DNA of 64,000 nucleotides from Ruegeria sp. EL01 (GCF_900313035.1 NZ_OMPS01000033.1:1-64000); one strand, 5' to 3'. Shown: positions 44,483 to 54,340, counted from the stretch's first letter. The notes: a model not told the origin generated them from the sequence alone. Numbers and translations: made by a program.

Positions 44483-45991
44483 TCAGATCATGTGGTGGAC
44501 AAGGTCGTAAAGCGACGGCTTGTCCCCCGGGCTGCAATTGAAACGTTTCTGCGCGACACCGTCTTTCAGAACGATGATCGTATGGCTGAGGCCGATGGCC
44601 TCTTCCAGTGTGTCGGCAATCAGAATGATGCCAACGCCGTCATCCGACATCTCGCGCACCATGTCATAGACATCTTCCTTGGCACCGATATCCAGACCGC
44701 GTGTGGGATGGTCCAGAAGGATGATATCCGACCCGGCCGAGCGCCATTTGGCCAGCACCACTTTTTGCTGGTTGCCGCCCGACAGCCCGCCGCAATCCTT
44801 GTAGACATCGGGCGTCTTGATCGCCAGCCGGTCGACCCACTGCTTTGCCAGCGCCTTTTCCTCACCAATTCGCAACACGCCGGAGTTCGCATAGTTGCCC
44901 ATCTGGCTGAGCGTCATGTTCTCATAAACGTTCATCCCGGCCACGATGCCTTCGACCTTGCGTTCGCGCGGGATGTAACCGACGCCACGTGACACACCGG
45001 ATTGAGCGGTAAACCTGTTGATGGTCTCGCCCTTCAGCGCGACGCGGCCCGCAGACGGCGTTTCAAGCCCGAAAATCGTGCGTAGGATCGCTTCGCGCCC
45101 GGACCCCTCGGTGCCGACGAGACACAGAACCTCACCCGGATGCAGGTCAAACGAAATGTCCGAATACTTGCCATTGACCGAGACGGCGTCAAACGCCACC
45201 AGCGGCTGTGCCTCGGCCTGATACGGCTTTTGCTTCTGCTCGCGGTAATATTCCTTGTCGACGTCGCGACCCACCATCTTATGCTGAATCGCGTCCACAT
45301 TGGCGTCGTCATGGGTAACAACATCCACGACCTCGCCATCCTTCATCACATAGATGCGGTCGGACAGGTCCAGAACCTCATCCATGCGGTGGCTGACAAA
45401 GATGAACGAAGCGCGTTTGGTCAGTTCCCGCACAAGGCTGAACAGCAGTTCGACCTCTTCCTTGGCCAGAACCGAGGTCGGCTCGTCCAGCAGAATGACC
45501 AGATCACCATCAATGCGCTCTTCAAGCGTCAGCACCTTGGCCAGTTCCACCAGTTGCCGCTGCGCGAAGGAGAGTTTCGAGGTGATCGTGGCCGGATCGA
45601 TTTCCAGTTTGACCTTGGTCAACTGCTTGCGCGCGGCCTCGGCCATGGCTTTCCAGTTGATCACACCATAGCTGACGAATTGCTGCTCGAACCCCAGAAA
45701 GATGTTCTCCATGACGGTCAAATTGGTGATCAGGGATTGTTCCTGAAACACCATGCCGATGCCGTGATCCATCGCCTGTCGCGGGTTCTGAAAGCGTACC
45801 TTGGTGCCGTCGATGGTGATATCACCGCCGTCGGGCTGATAGGCGCCATAGATCACCTTCATCAGGGTGGATTTGCCGGCTCCGTTTTCGCCGACCAGGC
45901 CCACGATCTCTCCCCGTCCGATCTTGAAGTCCACGGATTTCAACGCGTGGACGCCGGGGAATTTCTTGTCGACATTGATCAGTTGATACAT
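44483..45991 (-). CDS. Ribose/galactose-type ABC transporter ATPase (two NBDs)
   Basis: 502 residues with tandem nucleotide-binding domains. Domain 1: GLVGENGAGKSTLMKVIYGA (Walker A), KLSFAQRQLVELAKVLTLEE (signature), VILLDEPTSVLAKEEVELLF and FVSHRMDEVLDLSDRIYVMK. Domain 2: CLVGTEGSGREAILRTIFGL (degenerate Walker A, as usual in RbsA/MglA), LSGGNQQKVVLAKWRSAGSD and IILLDHPTRGLDIGAKEDVY. It energises the importer of this operon. The next gene follows after 10 bp. Confidence 0.95.
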   Translation of the reverse strand: MYQLINVDKKFPGVHALKSVDFKIGRGEIVGLVGENGAGKSTLMKVIYGAYQPDGGDITIDGTKVRFQNPRQAMDHGIGMVFQEQSLITNLTVMENIFLGFEQQFVSYGVINWKAMAEAARKQLTKVKLEIDPATITSKLSFAQRQLVELAKVLTLEERIDGDLVILLDEPTSVLAKEEVELLFSLVRELTKRASFIFVSHRMDEVLDLSDRIYVMKDGEVVDVVTHDDANVDAIQHKMVGRDVDKEYYREQKQKPYQAEAQPLVAFDAVSVNGKYSDISFDLHPGEVLCLVGTEGSGREAILRTIFGLETPSAGRVALKGETINRFTAQSGVSRGVGYIPRERKVEGIVAGMNVYENMTLSQMGNYANSGVLRIGEEKALAKQWVDRLAIKTPDVYKDCGGLSGGNQQKVVLAKWRSAGSDIILLDHPTRGLDIGAKEDVYDMVREMSDDGVGIILIADTLEEAIGLSHTIIVLKDGVAQKRFNCSPGDKPSLYDLVHHMI

Positions 45992-46001
45992 CAGCCCGCC
46001 C

Positions 46002-46967
46002 CTATTTCACGAAGGTTACGGATTTGCGGTCGGTCGACAGGACCACCGCGGCGATGACCAGAACGCCCAGAACCCCGTCCTGTACGTAGCCGGGCAGCCC
46101 GATCACAACCATACCGTTGTTGATAACGTTGACGATCAGAACACCGATCAACGTGTTCCAAACACCGCCAATGCCGCCCCACAGCGCGGTGCCGCCCACC
46201 ACAACCGATGTGATCGAGACGAACATGAAGTTCGAACCCGTGGCCGTCTCGGCAATCCCGATCCGCCCGACGGCCAAGAGCGCACCGACCGCATAGAAAA
46301 CACCCGCCAGTGCAAAGCCCATGATCCGCACGCGATTGACGTTCAGGCCCGAAGCATGGGCCAGTTCCTCGCCCCCGCCCACGGCATAGAAGTTCCGCCC
46401 CAACCTGGTGCGCGACTGGATGAACCATGCAATCAGCAGAAAGCCAAGCGCGACATAGCACATGATCGGAAAGCCGAACCAGCGTTCGGTCAGCAGGGAC
46501 CGGAACAGATCATCCTCGACCCGGATACGGTCGCCTCCGGTCAGCAACAGGGCAAAACCGGTGCCCACAAACCCCATCGCCAGCGAGGCCATGAAGGATG
46601 GAATTTTCAGCAGGACATGCACAAGCCCGTTCACCAGCCCGATCACCGCACCGACCAGCAAGGCCAGAGGCATGGCCAGCCATCCCCATGAGGCCAGCGC
46701 GCCCCCCAGCCCGATGAAGGCAAAGGCGAAGACCACGGCACAGACCGAAACGGTACCCTCCATCGACAGGTCGATAGACCCCATGATGATGATGAACGTA
46801 ACCCCGATGGCAACCATCAGCGCGGGCGCGGACGAAATCCCGATCCGGGCAAAATTGCGCAGCGAGAAAAAGCGCGGTTCCATAGCGGCAAAAAACAGGA
46901 CAAGAACGAAAAGGACGATCAGGGGCGCCCATTTGATCAGAACATCCCGTGTAAGCACATTACCCAC
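46002..46967 (-). CDS. Ribose-type ABC transporter permease (RbsC/BPD_transp_2), first
   Basis: 321 residues, highly hydrophobic: LIVLFVLVLFFAAMEPRFFS, MVAIGVTFIIIMGSIDLSME, LNVNRVRIMGFALAGVFYAV, TSVVVGGTALWGGIGGVWNT. It is the first channel subunit, encoded 10 bp before the ATPase. It follows the binding-protein gene after about 90 bp that contain a strong hairpin. Confidence 0.93.
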   Translation of the reverse strand: MGNVLTRDVLIKWAPLIVLFVLVLFFAAMEPRFFSLRNFARIGISSAPALMVAIGVTFIIIMGSIDLSMEGTVSVCAVVFAFAFIGLGGALASWGWLAMPLALLVGAVIGLVNGLVHVLLKIPSFMASLAMGFVGTGFALLLTGGDRIRVEDDLFRSLLTERWFGFPIMCYVALGFLLIAWFIQSRTRLGRNFYAVGGGEELAHASGLNVNRVRIMGFALAGVFYAVGALLAVGRIGIAETATGSNFMFVSITSVVVGGTALWGGIGGVWNTLIGVLIVNVINNGMVVIGLPGYVQDGVLGVLVIAAVVLSTDRKSVTFVK

Positions 46968-47025
46968 GTGCGTTCTCCAACTGAGTGATATGGCAGAGTC
47001 GACCGGCGCGGCGGCGGGTCAGTCG

Positions 47026-47053
47026 GGCGGGCCGGTGCAGTCACCGGCCCGCC
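47026..47053. terminator. Strong hairpin between binding-protein and permease genes
   Basis: A perfect 12-bp stem, GGCGGGCCGGTG with CACCGGCCCGCC, around CAGT. It lies just after the binding-protein stop (47060, minus strand) and before the permease. There is no T-run on the minus strand. Such hairpins often protect or partly terminate mRNA so that the periplasmic binding protein is made in excess. Confidence 0.65.
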
Positions 47054-47059
47054 TGGGGT

Positions 47060-48166
47060 TTATTTGTACTGGATCTGGCCGTTGGACGTGGACCAGAAGT
47101 CTTTCCAGTCATAGGTCGGGGCATTGTCCAGATACTCGGCCTTGAAGGCCAGTGCGTCTTCGGGGCGGACCATGATGGTCGGGCCGTAGAATTCGCGGTG
47201 CTCATTGGGTTCTTCGGACGGTTTGAAGTGACCGGTGGCCGCGTAATAGGCCAGCGCCGCGGTGATACCGCCACCCCAGTGCGGGTTGGTGAAGACGGTG
47301 GCCAGAATCTTGCCCTCGCCGACCAGTTCAACCGCCTGCGGGTTGCCGTCATAGGATACGATGGGCATGCCCTCGATACCTTCGGCCCGCAGCGCTTCCA
47401 GCACGCCATAGGCGATGGTGTCGTTGGCGCAGTGAACACCTTTGATATCGTCACCATAGCGGGTCAGGAAGGCGCTCATGACCTGATTGGCCTTCTGCGT
47501 GTCCCAGTCGGCAGGTTCAGCCGCCAGCAGTTCCGCATTCGGGTAGTCGTTCAGCGCGGTCTTCAGACCCGCCAGACGCTCGATGGCCGGGTTGTTCGAC
47601 GCGATACCGCCCAGATGCACAACGCCGCCGCTGCCGCCCATGGCATCCAGCAGGATACGTGCGGCCTGTTCGGCCGGGCCTTCATCGGACCAGCTCATGT
47701 GGCTGACATAGTTGTCGCCGAAATCCCACGGATGCAGGTCATCGGTCTTGTTCCACAGGGTCGAGACATAAGCACCCGCCTCGACACAGCTTTCCACCAC
47801 CGGACGGGCGTTGGGCGCGTCGTTGGTGTCGATGGCCAGCGCCAGTTCACCATTCGTTTTTGACAGCAGCGCCTTGACGTCCGCCAGCGATTTCTCGGAC
47901 GAGCCTTCGTTGATCAGGTGGGTCAGGAAATCCTTGGGCTTGCCCAGGCTTTCGACAAACGCCTCGCCGCCCGACACGATCTCGTTCCAGTACGGGTTGG
48001 TCCGGTTGCGGTAAGACCACGCAACGGTCGGGTCCGTGATCGCCGCGCGTGCCACGCCGCCCAGCATGCTTGAGACCGCAGCGCCGCCGACGCCATAGGC
48101 CGAGGCAAGCAGGAAGTTCCGACGCGTGATCGTCTCCTGCTCGATATACTTCTTGATAAATGACAT
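47060..48166 (-). CDS. Ribose-type ABC transporter substrate-binding protein (Tat signal)
   Basis: 368 residues from ATG 48166, behind GGGAGG. The N-terminus TRRNFLLASAYGVGGAAVSS fits a twin-arginine signal, unusual but known for this family. The mature part is a type I periplasmic-binding fold: AWSYRNRTNPYWNEIVSGGE, LALAIDTNDAPNARPVVESC, HLGGIASNNPAIERLAGLK, VHCANDTIAYGVLEALRAEG and MPIVSYDGNPQAVELVGEG. It binds a sugar- or polyol-like ligand in the periplasm. It is the first gene of the long leftward operon ending at 39159; a degenerate operator (site 5) lies 100 bp upstream. Confidence 0.92.
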   Translation of the reverse strand: MSFIKKYIEQETITRRNFLLASAYGVGGAAVSSMLGGVARAAITDPTVAWSYRNRTNPYWNEIVSGGEAFVESLGKPKDFLTHLINEGSSEKSLADVKALLSKTNGELALAIDTNDAPNARPVVESCVEAGAYVSTLWNKTDDLHPWDFGDNYVSHMSWSDEGPAEQAARILLDAMGGSGGVVHLGGIASNNPAIERLAGLKTALNDYPNAELLAAEPADWDTQKANQVMSAFLTRYGDDIKGVHCANDTIAYGVLEALRAEGIEGMPIVSYDGNPQAVELVGEGKILATVFTNPHWGGGITAALAYYAATGHFKPSEEPNEHREFYGPTIMVRPEDALAFKAEYLDNAPTYDWKDFWSTSNGQIQYK

Positions 48167-48265
48167 AGTGTCCTCCCTTTTTTGATCCGTGTCCGGAATC
48201 AAAGGCACCCGCGTGCCGCTTCTCCCCGGCGCAAGTCCCGCATACGGCTGGCGATGCGAACTTAA

Positions 48266-48281
48266 TGCACTAACTGGTTAC
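48266..48281. promoter_or_regulatory. TetR-type operator, site 5 (degenerate, TGCACTAACTGGTTAC)
   Basis: On the minus strand the site reads GTAACC-AGTT-AGTGCA: one perfect half-site and one diverged half-site. It lies in the gap between the importer operon and the TetR gene, where autoregulation plus importer control would be expected. Confidence 0.5.
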
Positions 48282-48423
48282 TTCTTTACGAAAGCACGTG
48301 TCAAGCGTTAAGAATGAGTTTACAGGGATTCATCAACCCCCTGTAAACTAGGTTCAGCTGCGGTGTATTGGGGATGATCCGCGACCGGATATTCGGCAAA
48401 TAATAAGCTTGAGAGATAGGGCA

Positions 48424-49086
48424 GTGGTGGAAACAATAAAGAAAAGCAAAAAGCGCGATGCCCAGGCAACCAAGGCCCGTATTCTGAGCGCAGCCAAAAA
48501 GGAATTTGCGAAACACGGCCTGGGCGGGGCCCGGGTCGATGAAATCGCCGAACGGGCGAATGCCAATAAACGTATGCTATATCACTACTTTGGCAGCAAA
48601 GAGGATTTGTTCCGCACGGTTCTGGAAGAAGCATATCTGGATATCCGACAGGCCGAGCGAAAGCTGAATCTGGAAAGCCTGTCGCCGTCCGATGCCCTTG
48701 AAACACTGGTACGGTTCACCTGGAAATACTACCTTCAGAATCCCGAGTTCATCACACTCGTCAACAGCGAGAACCTGCATCGGGCGCGCCATATAAAGAC
48801 GTCGACCAGCATTCAGGATTCAACGCGCGGTCTTGTCGATATGGTTGAGGGCATTCTGAAACGGGGCGAGGGAACCGGGGAGTTCCGCGCCGGTGTGGAC
48901 GCCACCCAACTCAACATCACAATCGCGGCAATCGGATACTACTACCTGACAAACCGGTTTACCGGTACAATCCTGTTTCAGCGCGACATGATGGATGAGC
49001 AGGCGCTGGATGAGCGCCTGAATTTCAACGTTGATAGTATTCTAAGGATTGTTCAGGCCGAGAAGCCATCGACTGAACCATCTTGA
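48424..49086 (+). CDS. TetR/AcrR-family transcriptional regulator
   Basis: About 220 residues. The N-terminal HTH domain is clear: ATKARILSAAKKEFAKHGLG, GARVDEIAERANANKRMLYH, YFGSKEDLFRTVLEEAY. The C-terminal ligand domain (about 85-215) is all-helical, with LVRFTWKYYLQNPEFITLVN. I chose GTG 48424 (AGGG just upstream); an in-frame TTG at 48409 would add five residues. It is divergent from the ABC importer and lies at the edge of the 28-49 kb region. As the only regulator encoded there, it is the best candidate to bind the GTAACY-N4-RGTTAC sites. Confidence 0.9.
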   Translation: MVETIKKSKKRDAQATKARILSAAKKEFAKHGLGGARVDEIAERANANKRMLYHYFGSKEDLFRTVLEEAYLDIRQAERKLNLESLSPSDALETLVRFTWKYYLQNPEFITLVNSENLHRARHIKTSTSIQDSTRGLVDMVEGILKRGEGTGEFRAGVDATQLNITIAAIGYYYLTNRFTGTILFQRDMMDEQALDERLNFNVDSILRIVQAEKPSTEPS

Positions 49087-49155
49087 AGTGTAGATATGTA
49101 CGGACTCTCGGGACACTTCCTGTAAATGTCCAGATTAGAGATGGAGGAAGTCCTC

Positions 49156-49294
49156 ATGACGAACGAAGAACGCGACATTCAATGCAAACTTAGAGCGCTC
49201 CAACATGCCAAGAAGATCGGCAATGCCCGCAAAGCGCGTTGGCAGTTCGAGGTAGGCAGGTCCAGCTTTTACAGGTGCGGGATGTCCCCACTTC
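49156..49294 (+). pseudogene. IS481-family transposase, N-terminal fragment
   Basis: ATG 49156 opens MTNEERDIQCKLRALQHAKK, then IGNARKARWQFEVGRSSFYR, which matches the N-terminal HTH of a common IS481-type transposase. It stops being recognisable after about 40 codons, where the end of an IS630 element begins. No downstream part of the same transposase is adjacent. Confidence 0.7.
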
Positions 49295-50348
49295 TAAAGC
49301 GCCCGACCGAAAACCTGAATCGTTTGGATTTCCCTGGGAACTGATCTATGCTTCATTCTATTTGGGAGAATGGATCATGTCGGCACCTGTGCCGGATGCG
49401 CTGCGGGCGCGGTTTTAGAAGTTGATTTAAGAAGGGTTAAGCGGGCGGGCGGCGGCGTTGTGCCTGAAGCTTTCACCGGCAACAGGCGCCGGATGGTCAT
49501 TATCGAACCGGCGGACTGGTCAGGTACATGCAGCACTTCAGGGCCGTCCCAGAGGCAAAGGCAAGCTCGATCCGCATCGCACGTTTCTGATCGAACTGAT
49601 TGACCAGGACGGCGACATGACTATGCCCGAACTGGCCGGTGCGCTGGCGAATGCGACCGGCGTTCAGGCGCACCCGGATCCGATTGGCCGGTTCCTGCGC
49701 AATCTGGACTTCACGTACAAAAAAAACATTGGTCGCGACCGAGCGACTCCGCGCAAGGGTAAGAAAGCAGCGCGACCATTGGTTCAAACACCGCCTGCCA
49801 GCCGTGTCGGCCCGACCGGAACACGTTGTCTTTATTGACGAAACCTCTGTCAAAACCAATCTGACCCGCTAGCGTGGCTGGTCACAGAGAGGTGAGCGGC
49901 TGGTCATGGATGCGCCCTTTGGGTCATGGGGCACACAGACTTTCATCGCAGGCCTCAGCGCCGACGCGCTGATTGCACCTTGGGTCATCAAGGGCGCATT
50001 GGATGGCGAAACCTTTGAAGCCTACGTCGAGCAAGTGCTGATACCAGAGCTCGAACCGGGCACTGTTGTCATCCTGGACAACCTTGCCACGCACAAGAGC
50101 CGCTGCGGCCATGGCGATGCGGGACGCAGAGTGTTGGTTCCTCTTCCTGCCGCCCTATAGCGCCTGGACCCCAATCCCATCGAAATAGCCTTTTCCAAGC
50201 TCAAGGCCCACCTCAGGCGGGTCGACGCGCGCACCTTCACCGAAATATTTGAGGCAATCGCAATGATCCGCAACCTCTACTCTCCATAAGAGTGCTGGAA
50301 GTACTCAGGGCTGCCGGATATGTTTCAGGTTAAAGGTCGGAAGCTTTA
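49295..50348 (+). mobile_element. Degenerate IS630-family element with dead transposase (49377-50333)
   Basis: Ends: TAAAGC-GC-CCGACC...AACCTGAA at 49295 and its inverted counterpart ending GCTTTA at 50348, with about 22 of 27 positions matching; both ends carry the TA typical of IS630 targets. The transposase starts at ATG 49377 (MSAPVPDALRARF) but is broken by stops and frameshifts. Recognisable pieces are LSPATGAGW, VHAALQGRPRGKGKLDPH, TFLIELIDQDGDMTMPELAG, VVFIDETSVKTNLTR (then TAG), MDAPFGSWGTQTFIAGLSAD, VVILDNLATHKSR and LNPIE-FSKLKAHLRRV-equivalents. It cannot make an active enzyme. Confidence 0.85.
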
Positions 50349-50519
50349 ATCTTTTCATGCTTCATAATCATCCCCCCATCTACCGCGCCTGCATGTTCCA
50401 CCATCAGGCGTGTCATCAACCGTGTCAGCGTTTGCCGCGTGTCATCGGGGGGCTCTACCAAAGCGGGTTTTGCGTCGTCGTCATTTTGCGCGGCATAGGC
50501 CAACCTCCGAATCCCTCGT
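50349..50519 (-). pseudogene. Remnant of a recombinase-module gene start
   Basis: On the minus strand a frame reads RRLAYAAQNDDDAKPALVEP, PDDTRQTLTRLMTRLMVEHA, GAVDGGMIMKHEKI and is then cut by the IS630 end at 50348. From memory, MKHEKI-like starts and such short acidic leader proteins occur just ahead of large serine recombinases in alphaproteobacterial mobile modules. The link is tentative. What is sure is an open, protein-like frame interrupted by the IS. Confidence 0.35.
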
Positions 50520-50901
50520 GTTCAGAGGCTAATGCTGCGTCAACGCGGGATGCGGAGTCGGATTTATTGAACGACCCACAGTCGATATCGCGAACAAGTC
50601 CCGCAAGAGCCTTCAGATCGACCAGGCCAACATGCGCCGCATCGACCCGACGGCAGGGAGTACACGCAGCACGGTCGAACATGCATATTGGCACTTCCAG
50701 AAGCAGGTTCGACCGGCGGCCGGTGAGATTGCACCGAAACACGACTTCGCCGGATTTATCAATCGCCTCATGGATACAAACCGACCGGCCAAACCAGGGA
50801 CACCATCGATAAAGAACCTCGCGCCGGTCAGTAACGTGGGTGTTCTGGCGTTCAATTGTACAACTGACACCGACCGCACTCATCCCTGCGTGGCAAGTCA
50901 C
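50455..50901 (-). CDS. Hypothetical protein, probably part of a decayed recombinase module
   Basis: An open frame of up to 148 codons; the true start may be internal, near THVTDRREVLYRWCPWFGRS. It continues VCIHEAIDKSGEVVFRCNLT, LLLEVPICMFDRAACTPCRR and VDAAHVGLVDLKALAGLVRD. The composition (Trp, Cys, His) and the RCNL...LEVPxWMFD-like pattern resemble small proteins I associate with site-specific recombinase cassettes. Its 3' end overlaps the leader-like remnant at 50349-50519. Function unknown. Confidence 0.45.
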   Translation of the reverse strand: MTCHAGMSAVGVSCTIERQNTHVTDRREVLYRWCPWFGRSVCIHEAIDKSGEVVFRCNLTGRRSNLLLEVPICMFDRAACTPCRRVDAAHVGLVDLKALAGLVRDIDCGSFNKSDSASRVDAALASEHEGFGGWPMPRKMTTTQNPLW

Positions 50902-51074
50902 CCTCCCAGAAGTGCCGTGAACTCAGCGAGAAAACACCTTTCTGGGACGAGGTCGAACAAATTATGACTCTGGCAAGGAACCGATTCGTGAACAGCACTA
51001 TCTGATTGATCTTGCGCTCAGAAAAGTGAAATGATCTGTGTTAACTCCACAGTTGGAGTAACCGATCTGCTGGT
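50902..51074. other. Short spacer, no gene recognised
   Basis: Contains a small dyad ACTCCA (51044-51049) with TGGAGT (51054-51059) just downstream of the frmA stop on the minus strand. This could aid termination but lacks a T-run. Nothing else was recognised. Confidence 0.35.
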
Positions 51075-52217
<1,143 letters not shown>

Positions 52218-52421
52218 TCAAGGAAACGGAATTTTAAGTGATGATTGCACCTTTCCGCAAAGCGGGGCAATTGGAGATTTTAGAAAATCACTATTACAAA
52301 CTTGCAATAACAGGCCACTTCCACTGACGCGTAAACCTCGTCATATGGTGTTAAACGCTCTGCCCGTGAAAGACCCGAACCGGATGGAAAACACAACCTC
52401 CTTACAGCAAGGGAGATCAAA

Positions 52422-53327
52422 ATGATTGTTCGCGAAGCGCCATCTGCCCTCAAGCTGTTCTTTGTGATGCAAGGATCTGTGGTGCCAAAGATCATTGGCA
52501 GAATCATCGGTGTCGCACTTTTGACGGTGACCGTTTTGTTGCTGGACCGGTATGTTGTCACCTTGCCGCATATCTCGATCGCTGCGATGGGTATCTTTGG
52601 CGTCGCGCTTTCCCTGTTCCTCGGGTTCCGTAATAACGCCGCGTATGATCGCTGGTGGGAGGCGCGCAAGCTTTGGGGTGCAATGATTGCCGATATGCGC
52701 AATCTGGGACGGCACATGTGTGTCTTTGTCGGCAAGGGTGAGGACCGCGAACAGATACTTTCCTATGCAGTCGCATTCGCCCATTTGCATCGGGGGTTCT
52801 TGCGGGGCGTGGAAGTGAAGGCGGATATTGTTGGCTGGGTGGGTGAAGGAAAAGCCCAGGCAATGATCGCGCACACCAACCCGGCGGATGCGGCCTTGCG
52901 TTCGATTGCCGACAAAATTGGCAAGCTGATTGAAGAGGGCGTGATCAACGGGTTTGGCCAGATGACAATCTCGCAAACACTGTCTTCATTGGCGTTGGCA
53001 CAAGCAGGGTGTGAACGCACTTTCACGACGCCGCTGCCGTTTGTCTATTCCCTGCTGGTGCGCAGGACGACGTATCTTTACTGCTGGCTTCTGCTCTTCG
53101 CGCTGATCGAAGCAACAGGATGGTTCACGCCTATATTTGCCGCAGTGGTGGCTTATGTGTTCTTTGGTCTTCAGGCCGTCACCAACGAGTTGGAACACCC
53201 GTTTCGCAACGTGCAGAACGGTTTGCCGCTGGACGCTATGTGTCGGACGATTGAAATTTCGGTATCAGAAGCGCTGAATCGCACGCCTCCCGCCGCGTTC
53301 ACAGCGACTGATCACGTGCTGAGCTGA
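52422..53327 (+). CDS. Bestrophin-family (UPF0187) channel protein
   Basis: 301 residues. VALLTVTVLLLDRYVVTLPH (first membrane helix), then the family signature LSLFLGFRNNAAYDRWWEAR (about 65-84) and KLWGAMIADMRNLGRHMC. The later membrane segments are YLYCWLLLFALIEATGWFTP and IFAAVVAYVFFGLQAVTNEL, followed by EHPFRNVQNGLPLDAMCRTI. Bacterial homologues form pentameric cation or anion channels in the inner membrane. ATG follows GGGAG at 52410-52414. It converges with the LysR gene. Confidence 0.92.
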   Translation: MIVREAPSALKLFFVMQGSVVPKIIGRIIGVALLTVTVLLLDRYVVTLPHISIAAMGIFGVALSLFLGFRNNAAYDRWWEARKLWGAMIADMRNLGRHMCVFVGKGEDREQILSYAVAFAHLHRGFLRGVEVKADIVGWVGEGKAQAMIAHTNPADAALRSIADKIGKLIEEGVINGFGQMTISQTLSSLALAQAGCERTFTTPLPFVYSLLVRRTTYLYCWLLLFALIEATGWFTPIFAAVVAYVFFGLQAVTNELEHPFRNVQNGLPLDAMCRTIEISVSEALNRTPPAAFTATDHVLS

Positions 53328-53336
53328 TTTTGTTTA

Positions 53337-53354
53337 ATCATGTGACGACATGAT
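53337..53354. terminator. Small inverted repeat between convergent genes
   Basis: ATCATGT (53337-53343) and ACATGAT (53348-53354) around GACG, between the stops of the bestrophin (53327) and LysR (53374) genes. The stem is only 7 bp and AT-rich with no T-run, so bidirectional termination is only a possibility. Confidence 0.35.
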
Positions 53355-53373
53355 GGCGTGTCTTCATGTTCGG

Positions 53374-54246
53374 CTAAGAGGTCTGCATTTCTTGAGTTAG
53401 TACCTTGATGAGTTCCCTAACCCGTCTTGGGACAAAGCGATTGTCAGGCCGCACAATCCAGATCCCTTCTGGTTCTGGTTCAAACGACGGCAGGACCGGC
53501 ACCAGCTTTCCATCCGCAAGGTACTGTTCTACATAGTAGTCGGGCAGTTGCGCGATACCCAACCCCCTCAAGACCATACTGGTGATCGCAACGCCGCTGT
53601 TGCAGCGTGATTTTCCGCTGATATGCTGATGTTTTGGCGTGCCGTTGTGCCGGAACCGCCATTGGCGGGCCGAGCCGCGAAGGCAATTGTGGTTTCGCAG
53701 GTCAGCCGGAACATCGGGTTGTCCGTAACGCTCCAGATAGTCCGGTGACGCACAGGCCAGCAAACGACGCTCGCCAATTTTTCGGGCGATCAGAGATGAA
53801 TCGGGAAATTCGCCCAGACGCACCGCCAAATTGTATTTTCCTCCGATCAGATCAAACCTGTCGTTCGATAGATCGAGGTCGATGGATACCTCAGGGTGAA
53901 GTAGTTGAAAGGTTGCAATTGCGGGGGCGATCACGCGTTCGCCAAACTCGACCGCTGCAGTCATTCGAATTTGACCCGTCAGGCCCGCCTGTCGGTCTGT
54001 CAGTTCATCCTCTGCCGCGTGCAGCATTCTCAGTGCGTCCCGGCAGTGCGCCAGATAAGTCTCTCCGTCCGGGTTTAGAGAAACCTGCCGGGTTGTTCTG
54101 GTGAACAGTTTTACGCCAAGCCTGTCTTCGAGCTCGGAAATTCGCCGGCTGACGCTGGCCACTGTCGTGTTCAGCATGTCAGCAGCGACCGTGAAGCTGC
54201 CTGTTTCGGCCACAGCCACAGCCTCATCGACACCGCGCCAGTTCAT
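53374..54246 (-). CDS. LysR-family transcriptional regulator
   Basis: 290 residues. The winged HTH is MNWRGVDEAVAVAETGSFTV, AADMLNTTVASVSRRISELE, DRLGVKLFTRTTRQVSLNPD. The effector domain follows (GQIRMTAAVEFGERVIAPAI; VSIDLDLSNDRFDLIGGKYN; VAIRLGEF-like VRLGEFPDSSLIARKIGERR). It fits the CrgA/AaeR-type subgroup, whose members usually regulate a divergent neighbour. Here that is the secreted GlcG/HbpS-like gene, 94 bp away. Confidence 0.92.
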   Translation of the reverse strand: MNWRGVDEAVAVAETGSFTVAADMLNTTVASVSRRISELEDRLGVKLFTRTTRQVSLNPDGETYLAHCRDALRMLHAAEDELTDRQAGLTGQIRMTAAVEFGERVIAPAIATFQLLHPEVSIDLDLSNDRFDLIGGKYNLAVRLGEFPDSSLIARKIGERRLLACASPDYLERYGQPDVPADLRNHNCLRGSARQWRFRHNGTPKHQHISGKSRCNSGVAITSMVLRGLGIAQLPDYYVEQYLADGKLVPVLPSFEPEPEGIWIVRPDNRFVPRRVRELIKVLTQEMQTS

Positions 54247-54340
54247 TGTTGCAAATTTGTAAAAGTAATTGTCATCTTTCCATTATTATCACCAACCGTG
54301 GAAAGGTCTAGATCGTTTTCATCGCTGAAAGGAAACGGAA

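Noticed and set aside
45140..46057. 305-codon open frame on the plus strand
   Set aside because: Antisense to the RbsA-type ATPase with all Walker and signature motifs; shadow frame.
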